NCBI GenBank assembly: GCA_963719025.1
Contig: CAVRBK010000005.1
Coordinates: 16,764 to 80,763, forward strand
Length of the DNA stretch: 64,000 nt
From: Thiosocius sp963719025
GTDB taxonomy: Bacteria > Pseudomonadota > Gammaproteobacteria > Chromatiales > Chromatiaceae
Reading direction: 5' to 3'
In this document: positions 1-9,346 of the stretch, one piece after another
Numbering within the stretch: position 1 is the first letter of the stretch
How the letters are laid out: each line of letters begins with the position of its first letter
The notes under the pieces: generated by a model
Seen by the model: the letters and a program-made list of their open reading frames with translations, nothing else
Database searches by the model: none
Told to the model about the DNA's origin: nothing
Program-made: the position numbers and the translations under genes

Positions 1-1
1 G

Positions 2-448
2 GTCATGGCGCGCCTGTTGCAGACCACGACGGCGAAAGAGCGAGTGTACGCGCAGGCGGTCATGTTCTTCGGTACCAATGAGGTTGTTCTCACGGCGCTC
101 TCGGCGTCCTTCACCGGCATGTTTGGCCTGCACGAAGGGACGCAGACCATCGAGGCGATGAAGGACGGGGTGAGCAAGTCACTCGAAGACCTCGCTGAGA
201 TCGGCGGCAAGGTGCAGGAGGCGGCGGTGAGGGCCGGTTATGGTCCGACCATTCGGGCCGAATCGGTCAAGAAACTGGTCGATTCCGTGGTGAACTGGCA
301 AACCCGATCACATGAGATCATTGCCGAGATGCGCATCTTGTCGACTCGGAACGCCAATGAAATCCGTGAAGCCGTGGAAGACGGCAAGCGCCAACTGGCA
401 CGACTGGCCGAAGAGGGCAAAGGGCTGTCGCTTGAGCTCAAGGCATGA
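2..448 (+). CDS. C-terminal part of an uncharacterised alpha-helical protein, possibly TelA-like (5' end outside window)
   Basis: The reading frame is already open at the window edge. The first ATG is at position 5, so the protein probably starts upstream and only its last 147 or so residues are visible. These look almost entirely helical and charged (Glu, Lys, Arg), with a central Gly-Leu-His-Glu turn and a Lys/Glu-rich tail. I see no signal peptide or membrane segment. The pattern loosely recalls the C-terminal helices of TelA/toxic-anion-resistance proteins, but that is an impression and not a motif match. Its stop overlaps the next start in an ATGA, which suggests translational coupling with the DUF6384-like gene. 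Function unknown. Confidence 0.6.
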   Translation, partial: VMARLLQTTTAKERVYAQAVMFFGTNEVVLTALSASFTGMFGLHEGTQTIEAMKDGVSKSLEDLAEIGGKVQEAAVRAGYGPTIRAESVKKLVDSVVNWQTRSHEIIAEMRILSTRNANEIREAVEDGKRQLARLAEEGKGLSLELKA

Positions 449-1368
449 GCGAGACAACGATGACCGGGAGTGCCGGATCGGCCATCGCAAGACCACCGCT
501 GGACGACGTCATGCTGGCGATGGATGTCGTCGACACCCTGCGGCGCCGCGATCGCCTGGTGAGCCGTGAGCTGGACGAGGTTGGTCGCGAAGCGGATCTC
601 AAGCAGCGTCTGAAGCGAATCTACGCCCAGCAGGGTATCGATGTGCCGGATCATGTTGTCGAGCAGGGCGTTGCCGCCCTGCGCGAGGATCGATTCACCT
701 ATAAGCCGGCAGCTGCAGGTTTGGCCCGGCGCCTGGCCCTGTTCTATGTGAGCCGCGGTCGCTGGGGCAAATGGCTCGGCGGTGGTTTCGCCGCTGCCGT
801 CGTGGCCGCTTCGGTCAATTATTTTGCCTTCATCGCCCCGGACAAGGCGTTGCCGGAAACGCTATCCAGCAGCTATGAGCAGGCCGTCGCGCTGGCAAAG
901 TCGGATCATGCCCGTGCAAGCCTGCAACGCCTGCATGAAGCCGGTGTCACGGCACTGGCCAACGAAGATCCTGATCAGGCCCGTTCGGCTGTTGACCAGA
1001 TCGATACAACCAAAGCGATGCTCGGGCTCGACTACGTGATTCGGATCGTGAACCGTCCGGGCCAGTCGTCTGGCGTCTGGCGCATACCGGACGTAAACGA
1101 GAAAGCACGCAACTACTACATCGTGGTGGAGGCTATTTCGTCGTCCGGCGAGAACCTGTCGGTGGTGGTGGAAAACGAAGAGACTGGCGAGACCGAGTCG
1201 GTCGACATCTGGGGTTTGCGGGTCGACGAGGCAACGTTTAACGCGGTGAAACGCGACAAGCAGGACGACGGTATTATCGAGCGAGACCGTTTTGGTGCGA
1301 AGCAGCGCGGCTACCTGCTGCCACGCTATGACTTCCCGACGAGCGGCGGAGCGATTACCCGTTGGTGA
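445..1368 (+). CDS. DUF6384-like membrane protein
   Basis: A 307-residue protein whose start overlaps the preceding stop (ATGA). Residues 20-90 are charged and helical. One membrane segment lies at about residues 110-131 (Gly/Ala/Val-rich, after RWGKW). A C-terminal domain of about 170 residues follows, mixed helix and strand, ending in a conserved-looking LPRYDFP stretch. The layout fits the uncharacterised DUF6384 family as I remember it; no reaction is known for that family. It sits between two coiled-coil or helical proteins in a tight operon, so a membrane-anchored complex is a reasonable inference. Nothing in the sequence shows an enzymatic site. Confidence 0.65.
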   Translation: MSETTMTGSAGSAIARPPLDDVMLAMDVVDTLRRRDRLVSRELDEVGREADLKQRLKRIYAQQGIDVPDHVVEQGVAALREDRFTYKPAAAGLARRLALFYVSRGRWGKWLGGGFAAAVVAASVNYFAFIAPDKALPETLSSSYEQAVALAKSDHARASLQRLHEAGVTALANEDPDQARSAVDQIDTTKAMLGLDYVIRIVNRPGQSSGVWRIPDVNEKARNYYIVVEAISSSGENLSVVVENEETGETESVDIWGLRVDEATFNAVKRDKQDDGIIERDRFGAKQRGYLLPRYDFPTSGGAITRW

Positions 1369-1378
1369 GGTGTATCAG

Positions 1379-2821
1379 ATGATCTCAGGACGTCAGGCGT
1401 TGGGGTCGATCGACCAGACGCTTACCCAGGCGCATACCCAGATCGATAACGTGGAGGGGCAGATCCGTGATGCCACCAATCTGCTGGTGGCCGAGCAGAA
1501 GACCCGCCTGCAGGTGCTGCGCGAACTGGCCGCGGTGAGGCTCGATCGTCTGGACGACGAGCAGTTGGGATTGCAGCTTGATCATGCCGACCGCCAGGCG
1601 GTTGCATTGCTGGCGCAACGGGATGAGGCGTTGGTCGGTTTGGCAAAATCGATTCGCGACGCGGAACGACAGCGCGAGCAACATGATGCCGAGCGCAAAC
1701 ACCAGGCCGCACAGCTGGATGGTGCGATTGGCGTGGTCGACCAGGCGGAGGCCAGGATACAGCAGCGGCTCGATCATGATTCTGATTACCGTGTTCAGCG
1801 CGAGCAGGCCGAGCAGGCCGAACGCCGGGCGATGCATGCGTCCGAGAAGGCCGGCCGAAGCCAGGAAGAGTTGGGGGAGAAAGGTGCCGCCTATAAAAGG
1901 GATCGGCTGTTCATGTACCTGTGGGAGAGGGAGTACGCTCAACCGGGCTACCAGTCCGGTGGCCTGATCCGCTGGCTGGATGACAAGGTTGCGCGGTTGA
2001 TCGGCTACGCAGATGCGCGGGTCAACTACGCGCGGCTGAATGAGATCCCGCGGCGGCTGCGTGAGCACGCCGACCACCTGACAGGCTTGGCCGACGAGGA
2101 GTTCGTCAAGCTGAAGGCCCTGGACGAGGCGGCGCGTATCGATGAGGGCATCCCGGCCCTGGAAAAGCGTGTTGCCGATGAACAGCGCGTGCTCGATCAG
2201 ATCGATGCGCATATCGAGGCTGCCGAGGCGAATTATCAGGACCTGCTCCACGATCGAGCGGCCTTCGCCTCGGGCGATGATCCGCATACCCGTCAGGCGA
2301 TCGCTTACCTTGCCGCCGAATTTCAACGCACCGAGGTATCCGAGCTGCGTTCCGAGGCATACCAGACGCCCTATCCCGAAGACGATCTTGTCGTCAGCCG
2401 TCTGCTCGAACACGAATCCGAGCAGCGCCGCCTGGAGCATACCGTCGCCGACCTGCGCGGCCTGCTGGAAAAGCATCGTGCGCGCCTGCATGAGCTTGAG
2501 ACCCTGCGGGGCGAGTTCAAGCGCAAGCGCTACGACCGGGCAGGCTCGGTCTTCACCAGCGATTCAATCATCCCTGTGCTGCTCGGCCAGTTCGTAGCGG
2601 GCCTGCTCGACAGCAATATGCTGTGGAAAGTGCTGAAAGAGCATCAGCGCTACAGTCCAAGGCAATCCGATCCGCGTTTCGGCTCGGGCGGGTTCGGGCG
2701 CGGGAGTGTGTGGAGCGGCGGGCTGGGTGACCTCGGCGATATCGTCGGCAAGATTGGCCGCGGTGGATTCGGCGGCAGAGGCGGTGGTGGCGGTGGTTTT
2801 CGCACGGGCGGTGGATTCTGA
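1379..2821 (+). CDS. Long coiled-coil protein with Gly-rich C-terminal tail
   Basis: A 480-residue protein with its ATG 10 bases after the previous stop, behind GTGAGGTG. The frame is open further upstream, but that part overlaps the preceding gene. Residues 1-200 and about 240-400 are Gln/Glu/Ala/Arg/Leu-rich with heptad-like spacing, so long coiled coils are expected. Between them is a more globular stretch with aromatic residues (FMYLWERE). Residues about 415-430 are hydrophobic and may be a hairpin or peripheral membrane helix. The last 40 residues are almost only Gly, Phe, Arg and Ser (GGFGGRGGGGGGF). No signal peptide is visible. It is probably co-transcribed with the two preceding genes. 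Function unknown. Confidence 0.7.
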   Translation: MISGRQALGSIDQTLTQAHTQIDNVEGQIRDATNLLVAEQKTRLQVLRELAAVRLDRLDDEQLGLQLDHADRQAVALLAQRDEALVGLAKSIRDAERQREQHDAERKHQAAQLDGAIGVVDQAEARIQQRLDHDSDYRVQREQAEQAERRAMHASEKAGRSQEELGEKGAAYKRDRLFMYLWEREYAQPGYQSGGLIRWLDDKVARLIGYADARVNYARLNEIPRRLREHADHLTGLADEEFVKLKALDEAARIDEGIPALEKRVADEQRVLDQIDAHIEAAEANYQDLLHDRAAFASGDDPHTRQAIAYLAAEFQRTEVSELRSEAYQTPYPEDDLVVSRLLEHESEQRRLEHTVADLRGLLEKHRARLHELETLRGEFKRKRYDRAGSVFTSDSIIPVLLGQFVAGLLDSNMLWKVLKEHQRYSPRQSDPRFGSGGFGRGSVWSGGLGDLGDIVGKIGRGGFGGRGGGGGGFRTGGGF

Positions 2822-2964
2822 ATCCCCGGCAACCCAAACCGGCGGGATCATGCCTCCGCCTTTCCTGCGCACGCCGTTTGTTGAAAAAAAGGATTTGCTA
2901 TGGTGCAGGGGTTGTTATGGTGCGGCGATACCCTGGAGCAACGGGACATAAGCGGGTTTGACTC

Positions 2965-3801
2965 ATGATCTATGTCGGCCGAATGAATCGCATGCGGGTT
3001 ACCAAGGCGGTCAGCTTTGGCGTTTATCTCGACGGGCGCGACTTCGGTGAGATCCTGCTGCCCAAACGGGATGTGCCGGAGGACTGCGAGCAGGGCGACT
3101 GGCTGCATGTATTCGTCTATGCGGATTCGGATGACCGACTGATCGCGACGCGAGAAAAGCCCAAGGCCATGGTGGGCGAAGCGGCCTATCTCAAGGTGAA
3201 ACAACAAAACGATGTTGGCACCTTCATGGACTGGGGCTTGAACAAGGACCTGCTGGTGCCGTTTGGTGAACAGGCCTGGGAGATGAATTCCGGGCGATCC
3301 TACGTGGTGTACCTGTATCTCGATGCGCAAACCAACCGGATTGCCGCAACCACAAAGTACAGTCATCACCTGAGCGAAGATGGCCGCGGGTTCGAGCCGG
3401 GTGAGCCGGTGCGCCTGATGATCGCCTCGCGTACATCTCTCGGCTACAAGGCGATTATCAACAACTCGCACCTGGGCCTTATCTTCAAATCCGATGTCTT
3501 TCAGGATCTGAAGTTTGGACAGCAGCTGCGGGGCTTTATCAAGGCCATTCGGGCTGATGGAAAGATCGATCTGGCGTTACAGCGATCGTCGGATGAAGCG
3601 CGCGATCAGTTGGAAGAACAGATCCTCGATCACCTTCGAAAGCACGGCGGCAGCTCGAAGATAACCGACAAGAGTCCGCCAGAGCTGATCTATAAGACGT
3701 TCAAGGCCAGCAAGGCGAACTTCAAACGGGCGCTCGGGCGCCTGTACAAAAAGCGCCAGGTGGTTATCGAAAAGTATCAGGTGTCGCTGCTCGACGACTG
3801 A
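2965..3801 (+). CDS. CvfB-like S1 RNA-binding protein
   Basis: A 278-residue protein typical in length for the CvfB/YitL family. These proteins contain tandem S1-like OB folds followed by a winged-helix domain, bind RNA and affect expression of virulence or stress genes in Firmicutes. Visible marks are the first S1-like segment (VSFGVYLDG, then GEILLPKR), the second around DVGTFMDWGLNKDLLVP, a third around LGYKAIINNSHLGLIF, and the C-terminal winged-helix stretch (STFKR-like: FKASKANFKRALGRLYKK). It starts with ATG after a 143-base gap that contains no other gene. It appears monocistronic. Its RNA targets in Gram-negative bacteria are not established. Confidence 0.85.
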   Translation: MIYVGRMNRMRVTKAVSFGVYLDGRDFGEILLPKRDVPEDCEQGDWLHVFVYADSDDRLIATREKPKAMVGEAAYLKVKQQNDVGTFMDWGLNKDLLVPFGEQAWEMNSGRSYVVYLYLDAQTNRIAATTKYSHHLSEDGRGFEPGEPVRLMIASRTSLGYKAIINNSHLGLIFKSDVFQDLKFGQQLRGFIKAIRADGKIDLALQRSSDEARDQLEEQILDHLRKHGGSSKITDKSPPELIYKTFKASKANFKRALGRLYKKRQVVIEKYQVSLLDD

Positions 3802-4039
3802 CGCGCGTGCGCCAGACATGGGCGTGGATTCAATTCGGTCAATTGGCGGACCCGGAAGGGTTCCGCTTTAGGGCAAGAAGCGGGCAGGGCGTTGAATGAT
3901 GGTGATCGATGGCTGATCTTGCGACCTCGCCGTGGGGTTCAAGCAGGTCTGCAATCAACGGTTGCAGTATGCGAAGTTGATCCGTGCTGATTCACCTTCC
4001 GCCGTTTGGCATGCGGAGGGATGAGTGGGAGGTCCAGCC

Positions 4040-4655
4040 ATGTACCGAGGAGAGAGGTTTAACAGCATCAGCCACCTGGTAGGTGCTGTACTGGCGGCGG
4101 TCGCTTCGGTGTGCCTGATCGTGGTCGGCTCTTTCGACGGCGATCCATGGAAGGTGGTTAGCTTCACCATCTACGGCTTTACGCTGCTCCTGTTGTATTC
4201 GATCTCCACCCTCTACCACAGCTTGAAGGGTCGGTCGAAGACGGTCTTCAAAATTCTGGACTATCAGGCGATCTATCTCTTGATCGCCGGTACTTACACG
4301 CCCTTTGCGTTGGTTACACTACGCCATAGCGTCGGATGGTGGCTTTTTGGTGCGACCTGGACCCTGGCGTTGGTCGGCATCGTACTGGATGCGGTGCAGC
4401 GAGATGGCAAGCGTGTCGTGCCCATGGTGATCTACATCGTGATGGGCTGGATGATCCTGCTTGCCCTGGACCCACTCTTGGCCGATATTGCCGCCGGCAG
4501 GCTTTCGCTGGTTGCTTGCCGGCGGCATCGCTTACTCCGTCGGTATCATTTTCTTCGTGCTAGACCATTGGTATCCGCGTGCCCACGGCATCTGGCACCT
4601 ATTCGTGCTCGCAGGCAGCCTCTGTCACTATCTCGCGATACTGTTGTACGTCTAA
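4040..4655 (+). CDS. Haemolysin III / YqfA family membrane protein, frameshifted
   Basis: This is a seven-transmembrane protein of the HlyIII/adiponectin-receptor-like family, whose bacterial function is poorly known and is thought to be metal-dependent hydrolysis or membrane sensing. The first frame begins ATG-Tyr-Arg-Gly-Glu-Arg-Phe-Asn and contains the conserved SISTLYHS motif with its metal-ligand His. Near 4500 the reading frame shifts by one base at GCCGGCAGGC. The second frame carries the family's canonical C-terminus (GGIAYSVGIIFFVLDHW, then HGIWHLFVLAGS with two conserved His) and stops at 4655. Together the two parts give about 205 residues, the normal family length. I read it as one gene with a one-base insertion, either real or a sequence error. 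Confidence 0.75.
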
Positions 4656-4781
4656 ACCCAGGACACCCTGAACAAGCGAAAAAGACGGCGTATGCCCAGA
4701 GGCCTTTCGCAGGCTACCCAAGATAAGGCCGTTTACAGCATGCCTTTTTCCCGGTGCATGGTGACAGTCGCCGGCAGTGCA

Positions 4782-5231
4782 TCAGGCCGCGAATCGCTCC
4801 TTGGCCGCACGCGCCACCTGTGCATCCTGCGGCGAGTATGCCTTGCCCGACCAGAGCATTTCGTACGCCAACTCCTCGTTACCGTTTTCGCACAACTCGA
4901 GCACCTTGCGGAACAGCGGCTGAAAGGTCTCGCTGCGATGTGAAGCTTCGTGTTCGGCGAACGAGCGCCAGAAGGTTACGATCAGAGCCTCGCGGTCCTT
5001 CAGTCCATTGTCGACCGGCTTGCCGACGGTCGAACCCTCGTTCGAGATCTGGCCGCTGTTGAGGGCCACGAATCCGCCAACGAAGCCGGTATCGGAGTGG
5101 AAGGTCTTGACGTTCTCGCACAGCTCGGCGACCCGCTCCTGCAGGTCGTCTACAGTGTAATCCGGTTTCAGTATCACCCGGTTGACTGTGACCACGCCGT
5201 CGTAAGGGAAGTTGTTGATCAAATTGCCCAT
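4782..5231 (-). CDS. Conserved hypothetical protein, possibly of the dimeric alpha/beta-barrel (ABM-like) type
   Basis: A 149-residue cytoplasmic protein. I chose the ATG at 5231 because GGAGAAG lies just upstream; the open frame continues further upstream, but without a ribosome binding site and with low-complexity sequence. The pattern (FPYDGVVTVNRVILKP, then FHSDTGFVGGFVALN, then REALIVTFWRSFAEHEASH) alternates strands and helices, and the FWRSFAEHEASH stretch resembles antibiotic-biosynthesis-monooxygenase-like folds. That assignment is a fold guess only. There is no signal peptide. It stands alone on the minus strand, convergent with the haemolysin III gene. Confidence 0.6.
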   Translation of the reverse strand: MGNLINNFPYDGVVTVNRVILKPDYTVDDLQERVAELCENVKTFHSDTGFVGGFVALNSGQISNEGSTVGKPVDNGLKDREALIVTFWRSFAEHEASHRSETFQPLFRKVLELCENGNEELAYEMLWSGKAYSPQDAQVARAAKERFAA

Positions 5232-5523
5232 ACTCTTCTCCAGAATATCAGTACATACGGAATATCTGACTAAGGTACTCGGGATTGGTTCCTGATACTC
5301 CTGCGATGCGGGCAGGAAATCACGGTCAACCCGCCCGCTGCCCACAATCTGAACCACCGGAATATTTGGGGGGACAGGCCACGTTTTTGCGCCGAAAACC
5401 GGAGCCCGCCCGGCCGCACTGGTGTGCAAACGCGCTCACCACGCGCCCTGCCGGGCTGCGGGACCTTTTCTGTTTGTGCGACACAAAGTGGAATACGCTT
5501 GGGTTACGTTTTCATCCAGGCAA
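5232..5523. other. Intergenic stretch without a recognisable gene
   Basis: This is the upstream region of the ABM-like gene (minus strand). It holds that gene's GGAGAAG ribosome binding site at about 5234-5242. The open frame running through it on the minus strand has no start signal and no family resemblance, so I leave it unassigned. Confidence 0.5.
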
Positions 5524-5554
5524 AGAAAAAGGCTTAGGTATTTAGCCTAAGCCC
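5524..5554 (-). terminator. Rho-independent terminator of tRNA-Val
   Basis: Read on the minus strand, GGCTTAGG and CCTAAGCC form an 8-bp stem with a 7-base loop, followed directly by TTTTTCTTTG. It lies 10 bases after the CCA end of the tRNA-Val gene, the expected place for its terminator. Confidence 0.85.
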
Positions 5555-5564
5555 TTGATCTATT

Positions 5565-5639
5565 TGGTAGGCGCGGGCGGTTTCGAACCGCCGACCCCCA
5601 CCGTGTGAAGGTGGTGCTCTCCCACTGAGCTACGCGCCT
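5565..5639 (-). tRNA. tRNA-Val (CAC anticodon)
   Basis: A 75-base cloverleaf with the CCA end encoded. The acceptor stem is AGGCGCG/CGCGCCT, the D stem GCTC/GAGC, the anticodon stem CCACC/GGTGG with loop TTCACAC (anticodon CAC, reading GUG), and the T arm GGCGG-TTCGAAA-CCGCC. It is followed by its own terminator and lies divergent to gltX. Confidence 0.95.
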
Positions 5640-5737
5640 CTATTACGAGGAGGCGTAATGGTAGTGTGCCAATGCCGACTGGTCAATTGCAGCGATACTG
5701 ATAGAATTCCGCGTTTCGCCATTCGCGCAGTTTCTTC

Positions 5738-7132
5738 ATGACGATCAAGACACGTTTCGCCCCGAGCCCGACCGGTTACCTGCATGTTGGAGGCGCTCGC
5801 ACCGCCCTGTTTTCGTGGTTGTATGCCCGTCGGCATGGTGGCCAGTTCGTCCTGCGCATCGAGGATACCGATCTCGAGCGTTCGACCCAGGATTCGGTCG
5901 ATGCCATCTTCGAGGGCATGGCCTGGCTTGGCCTGGAACACGACGAGGGGCCGTACTACCAGACCCAGCGCTTCGATCGCTATCACGAGGTGATCGATCA
6001 GTTGCTCGAGTCCGGTCACGCCTATCGTTGTACCTGTTCCAGGGCGCGCCTGGATACGCTGCGCGCCGAGCAGATGGCCAACAAGGTAAAACCTCGCTAT
6101 GACGGGCATTGCCGCGGCCGCGATATCGACCCCGGGCAGCCGCACGTGGTGCGGTTTCGCAATCCGCTCGACGGCGATGTGGTGATCAACGACCTGATTC
6201 GGGGCAAGATCGTGGTGAGCAACACCGAGCTGGACGATCTGATCATTCGCCGCACAGACGGCTCGCCGACCTACAATCTGTCGGTTGTGGTCGATGACAA
6301 CGATATGGGTATTACCCATGTGATCCGCGGTGACGACCATATCAACAACACCCCGCGCCAGATCAACATGGCGAAGGCCATGCAATGGGAGATCCCGGCG
6401 TTTGGCCATTTGCCGATGATCCTGGGTGACGACGGCGCACGCCTGTCGAAGCGCCATGGTGCCGTGAGCGTGATGCAGTACAAGGAAGACGGCTTCCTGC
6501 CCGAGGCGCTGGTGAACTACCTGGTGAGGCTGGGATGGTCACATGGCGATCAGGAACTGTTCACGCGCGACGAGATGATCGAGTTGTTCGATTTGTCTGA
6601 CGTAAACCGCGCACCTTCCGCGTTCAATACCGACAAGCTGATCTGGGTGAACCAGCAGTACATCAAGTCGGCCGATCCGGACCGCCTTGCCGAATTGGTA
6701 ACGGAGTTCCTCGATGCCTCTGGCCTGTCAACTGAGGGCGGTCCCGATCTGGCGGCGGTAATCGACGCACAACGCGAGCGGGCAGGCACCCTGAAGGACC
6801 TGGCCGAGCTGTGCGAATTCTACTACCGCGATTTCGACAGCTATCCGGCTGCGGCGACCAAGAAGGCGTTCAAGGGCGAGGCCGACAAGGCCCTGCGCCA
6901 TGTGGGCGAGAAACTCGCCGGGCTTTCGGAATGGCGGCGCGAGGCGATCCATCAGTGCGTTGCCGACGCAGTGGAAGAGTTGGAGGTTGGATTCGGCAAG
7001 GTGGCGATGCCGTTGCGTGTTGCGGTAACCGGTGGCGCACCGTCGCCCGATCTGGACCTGACCGTATTCCTCGTCGGCAGGGAGGCTACGCTGCGTCGTA
7101 TCGACCAGGCCGTGGCCCATATTCAGGGCTGA
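5738..7132 (+). CDS. gltX: Glutamyl-tRNA synthetase
   Basis: Cytoplasmic class I aminoacyl-tRNA synthetase that charges tRNA-Glu with glutamate at the cost of ATP. At 464 residues it is close to the family norm of about 470. The HIGH-equivalent motif is PSPTGYLHVGGAR (residues 9-21), and the KMSKS-equivalent is RLSKRHG at about residue 235. The amino-acid-pocket motif RIEDTD is present. A CXC/CYS zinc-like patch (RCTCSRARL) lies near residue 100. The frame is intact. It starts at ATG about 100 bases from the divergent tRNA-Val and is followed after 38 bases by glnS. Confidence 0.97.
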   Translation: MTIKTRFAPSPTGYLHVGGARTALFSWLYARRHGGQFVLRIEDTDLERSTQDSVDAIFEGMAWLGLEHDEGPYYQTQRFDRYHEVIDQLLESGHAYRCTCSRARLDTLRAEQMANKVKPRYDGHCRGRDIDPGQPHVVRFRNPLDGDVVINDLIRGKIVVSNTELDDLIIRRTDGSPTYNLSVVVDDNDMGITHVIRGDDHINNTPRQINMAKAMQWEIPAFGHLPMILGDDGARLSKRHGAVSVMQYKEDGFLPEALVNYLVRLGWSHGDQELFTRDEMIELFDLSDVNRAPSAFNTDKLIWVNQQYIKSADPDRLAELVTEFLDASGLSTEGGPDLAAVIDAQRERAGTLKDLAELCEFYYRDFDSYPAAATKKAFKGEADKALRHVGEKLAGLSEWRREAIHQCVADAVEELEVGFGKVAMPLRVAVTGGAPSPDLDLTVFLVGREATLRRIDQAVAHIQG

Positions 7133-7170
7133 TACAGTCCTTTGATTTTCTCTTTCTGGAAACAAGCATC

Positions 7171-8849
7171 ATGAGCGGTGTCCCGAGCACGCCCACAAAC
7201 TTTATCCGTCAGATCATCGATCAGGATCTGCAGAGTGGTAAACATGCGGAGATTCATACGCGTTTTCCGCCAGAGCCGAACGGCTATCTGCATATCGGTC
7301 ATGCCAAGTCGATCGTCCTGAATTTCGGCATCGCCCAGGACTACCCGGGCACCTGCAATCTGCGCTTTGACGACACCAATCCGGCCAAGGAAGAGGAAGA
7401 GTTCGTCGACGCGATCAAGGCACGATGTGAACTGGCTCGGCTACGACTGGCAGGAGCTGCGTTTTGCCTCGGACTATTTCGAGCAGCTTTACGGCTTTGC
7501 CAGTCGAATTGATCGACTGCGGGCAAGGCCTTCGTCTGCGATCTGACGCCCGAAGAGGTGCGTGACGTATCGCGGTACGCTGACCGAGCCGGGCAGGGAG
7601 AGCCCCTACCGCGATCGCACGTGTCGAGGAAAACCTCGACCTGTTCCGGCGCATGCGGGCGGGTGAGTTTGCCGACGGCAGCCGGACCCTGCGGGCGCGT
7701 ATCGACATGGCGTCACCGAACATCAATCTGCGCGATCCGGCGCTGTACCGTATTCGTCATGGCCTGATTCATCATCAGACCGGTGCGGAGTGGTGCATCT
7801 ATCCGATGTACGACTACACGCACCCGATCTCGGATGCGATCGAAGGCATCACGCATTCGCTGTGCACGCTGGAATTCGAGGACCATCGTCCGCTGTACGA
7901 CTGGGTGCTCGACAACATCAGCATCGACTGCCATCCGCGGCAGATCGAGTTCTCGCGCCTGAATCTCGAGTACACCGTGATGAGCAAGCGCAAGCTCACC
8001 CAGCTGGTGCAGGAGAATCGTGTGTCCGGTTGGGATGATCCGCGCATGCCGACGATTGCCGGACTGCGTCGCCGTGGTTACACGCCGGAGTCGATTCGCA
8101 GTTTCTGCGACGCCGATCGGCGTGACCAAGTCCGAGGGCACGGTCGAGATGGGCATGCTGGAAAACAGCATTCGCAGTCATCTCGATGCCGTGGCGCCAC
8201 GGCGCATGGCCGTGCTTGATCCGCTCAAGCTGGTGATCACCAATCTGCCGGAAGATGCCGAAGAGGTGCTGCCGGCCGGCAACCATCCGAAAGACGAATC
8301 CATGGGCAGTCGCGAGCATTACGCTGACGCGCGAGGTCTATCATCGATCGGGCCGATTTCCGCGAGCGGCGAACAAGAAGTACAAGCGGCTGGTCCTCGA
8401 CGGCGAGGTGCGCTTGCGCAATGCCTACGTGATTCGTTGCGACGAGGCGATCAAGGATGATGCCGGCGAGATTATTGAACTGCGCTGCACCTACGATCCC
8501 GAGACCCTGGGCAAGAACCCCGAGGGGCGCAAGGTGAGGGGTGTCATCCACTGGGTATCGGCCACGCTCGGGCAGCCGGCCGAGGTGCGGCTCTACGATC
8601 GCCTGTTCCGCTCGGCGGAACCCGGCAAGGCTGGTGATTTTCTCGAGGACCTGAATCCGGAATCGCTGTCGCGTGCTCACGGGTGCGTGGTTGAGCCGAG
8701 CCTGGCGGACCGCTGACAGCGGTGCGCGTTTTCAGTTCGAGCGTGAGGGCTATTTCTGTCTCGATAGCGAGGACAGCACGACCGGCCAACTGGTGTTCAA
8801 TCGTATCGTGTCGCTGCGCGACTCCTGGGGCAAAAGCGAAAGCGCCTGA
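7171..8849 (+). CDS. glnS: Glutaminyl-tRNA synthetase, disrupted by many one-base frame breaks
   Basis: Class I synthetase that charges tRNA-Gln. The HIGH motif (PEPNGYLHIGHAKS) and DDTNP follow the ATG at 7171. The KMSKS region (VMSKRKL) lies near 7980. The C-terminal beta-barrel ends with DSWGKSESA before TGA at 8847-8849. The total span of 1679 bases matches a roughly 555-residue GlnRS plus a few extra bases. Reading the family sequence requires frame changes near 7425, 7503, 7525, 7566, 7623, 8112, 8310, 8332, 8370 and 8670. Most look like single inserted bases, for example GCA-C-GAT-GTG at 7423. Between breaks the protein is well conserved and free of stops. glnS is normally essential in this group unless a GatCAB route exists, so I favour sequence error over decay. 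Confidence 0.85.
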
Positions 8850-8883
8850 GGCCGTCGAATCGGCAAAAAATTGGCCGAAATAC

Positions 8884-8912
8884 TAGACAAGGTCATAAGC
8901 CTGTCTTAACAT
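8884..8912 (+). promoter_or_regulatory. Sigma-70 type promoter of the tRNA-Ala/tRNA-Glu unit
   Basis: The -35 element is TAGACA (8884-8889) and the -10 element TAACAT (8907-8912), separated by exactly 17 bases. A GC-rich discriminator (ACGCGCCTCG) follows and the tRNA-Ala gene starts 16 bases after the -10. GC-rich discriminators are typical of growth-rate-controlled stable RNA promoters; that control is inferred. Confidence 0.65.
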
Positions 8913-8927
8913 ACGCGCCTCGTTTGA

Positions 8928-9003
8928 GGGGCCATAGCTCAGCTGGGAGAGCGCAACACTGGCAGTGTTGAGGTCGGCGGTTCGATCCCGCCTGGCTCCA
9001 CCA
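8928..9003 (+). tRNA. tRNA-Ala (GGC anticodon)
   Basis: 76 bases with encoded CCA. The acceptor stem is GGGGCCA/TGGCTCC, the anticodon stem CAACA/TGTTG with loop CTGGCAG (anticodon GGC, reading GCC), and the T loop TTCGATC. It is the first gene of a two-tRNA transcript. Confidence 0.95.
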
Positions 9004-9021
9004 TAAAATTTCGGTTTTTTA

Positions 9022-9097
9022 GTCCCGTTCGTCTAGAGGCCTAGGACATCGCCCTTTCACGGCGACGACAGGGGTTCGACTCCCCTACGGGACGCCA
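9022..9097 (+). tRNA. tRNA-Glu (TTC anticodon)
   Basis: 76 bases with encoded CCA. The acceptor stem is GTCCCGT/ACGGGAC, the anticodon stem TCGCC/GGCGA with loop CTTTCAC (anticodon TTC), and the T arm GGGG-TTCGACT-CCCC. It lies 18 bases after tRNA-Ala. It is also the substrate of GltX, encoded about 2 kb upstream. Confidence 0.95.
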
Positions 9098-9101
9098 TCC
9101 T

Positions 9102-9134
9102 AAAAAGGCTCAGGAGAAATCCTGGGCCTTTTTT
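9102..9134 (+). terminator. Rho-independent terminator of the tRNA-Ala/tRNA-Glu unit
   Basis: AAAAGGCTCAGGA pairs with TCCTGGGCCTTTT across a GAAA tetraloop, and a run of six T follows. It starts 5 bases after the CCA of tRNA-Glu. Confidence 0.9.
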
Positions 9135-9346
9135 CTTTGCCTACGAAACGAACTCTGGCTCCGGGTCATGATCACCCGGCCGGGGTGCTGGTCCATCATG
9201 AGTTGCTGCATCGGCAGTGAACTGCCCGTTTAGTCCAATCCGCGCTGGGCCAGTGCCCCGTTCATCGCTGGTTCATCCTGAAACGCCTATAGTGGCCCTC
9301 AAGGTCGAACACAGCCCAACCCATGCCAGAGAGCAGGAGATTCCCA

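Noticed and set aside
1385..2491. 368-residue open frame on the minus strand
   Set aside because: It lies wholly antisense to the coiled-coil gene, has no ribosome binding site or family resemblance, and follows from the GC-rich codon bias of the real gene.
4500..8849. Programmed ribosomal frameshifting as a cause of the frame breaks
   Set aside because: The breaks lack slippery heptamers with downstream structure, occur many times per gene and in unrelated genes, so a regulated mechanism is not credible.
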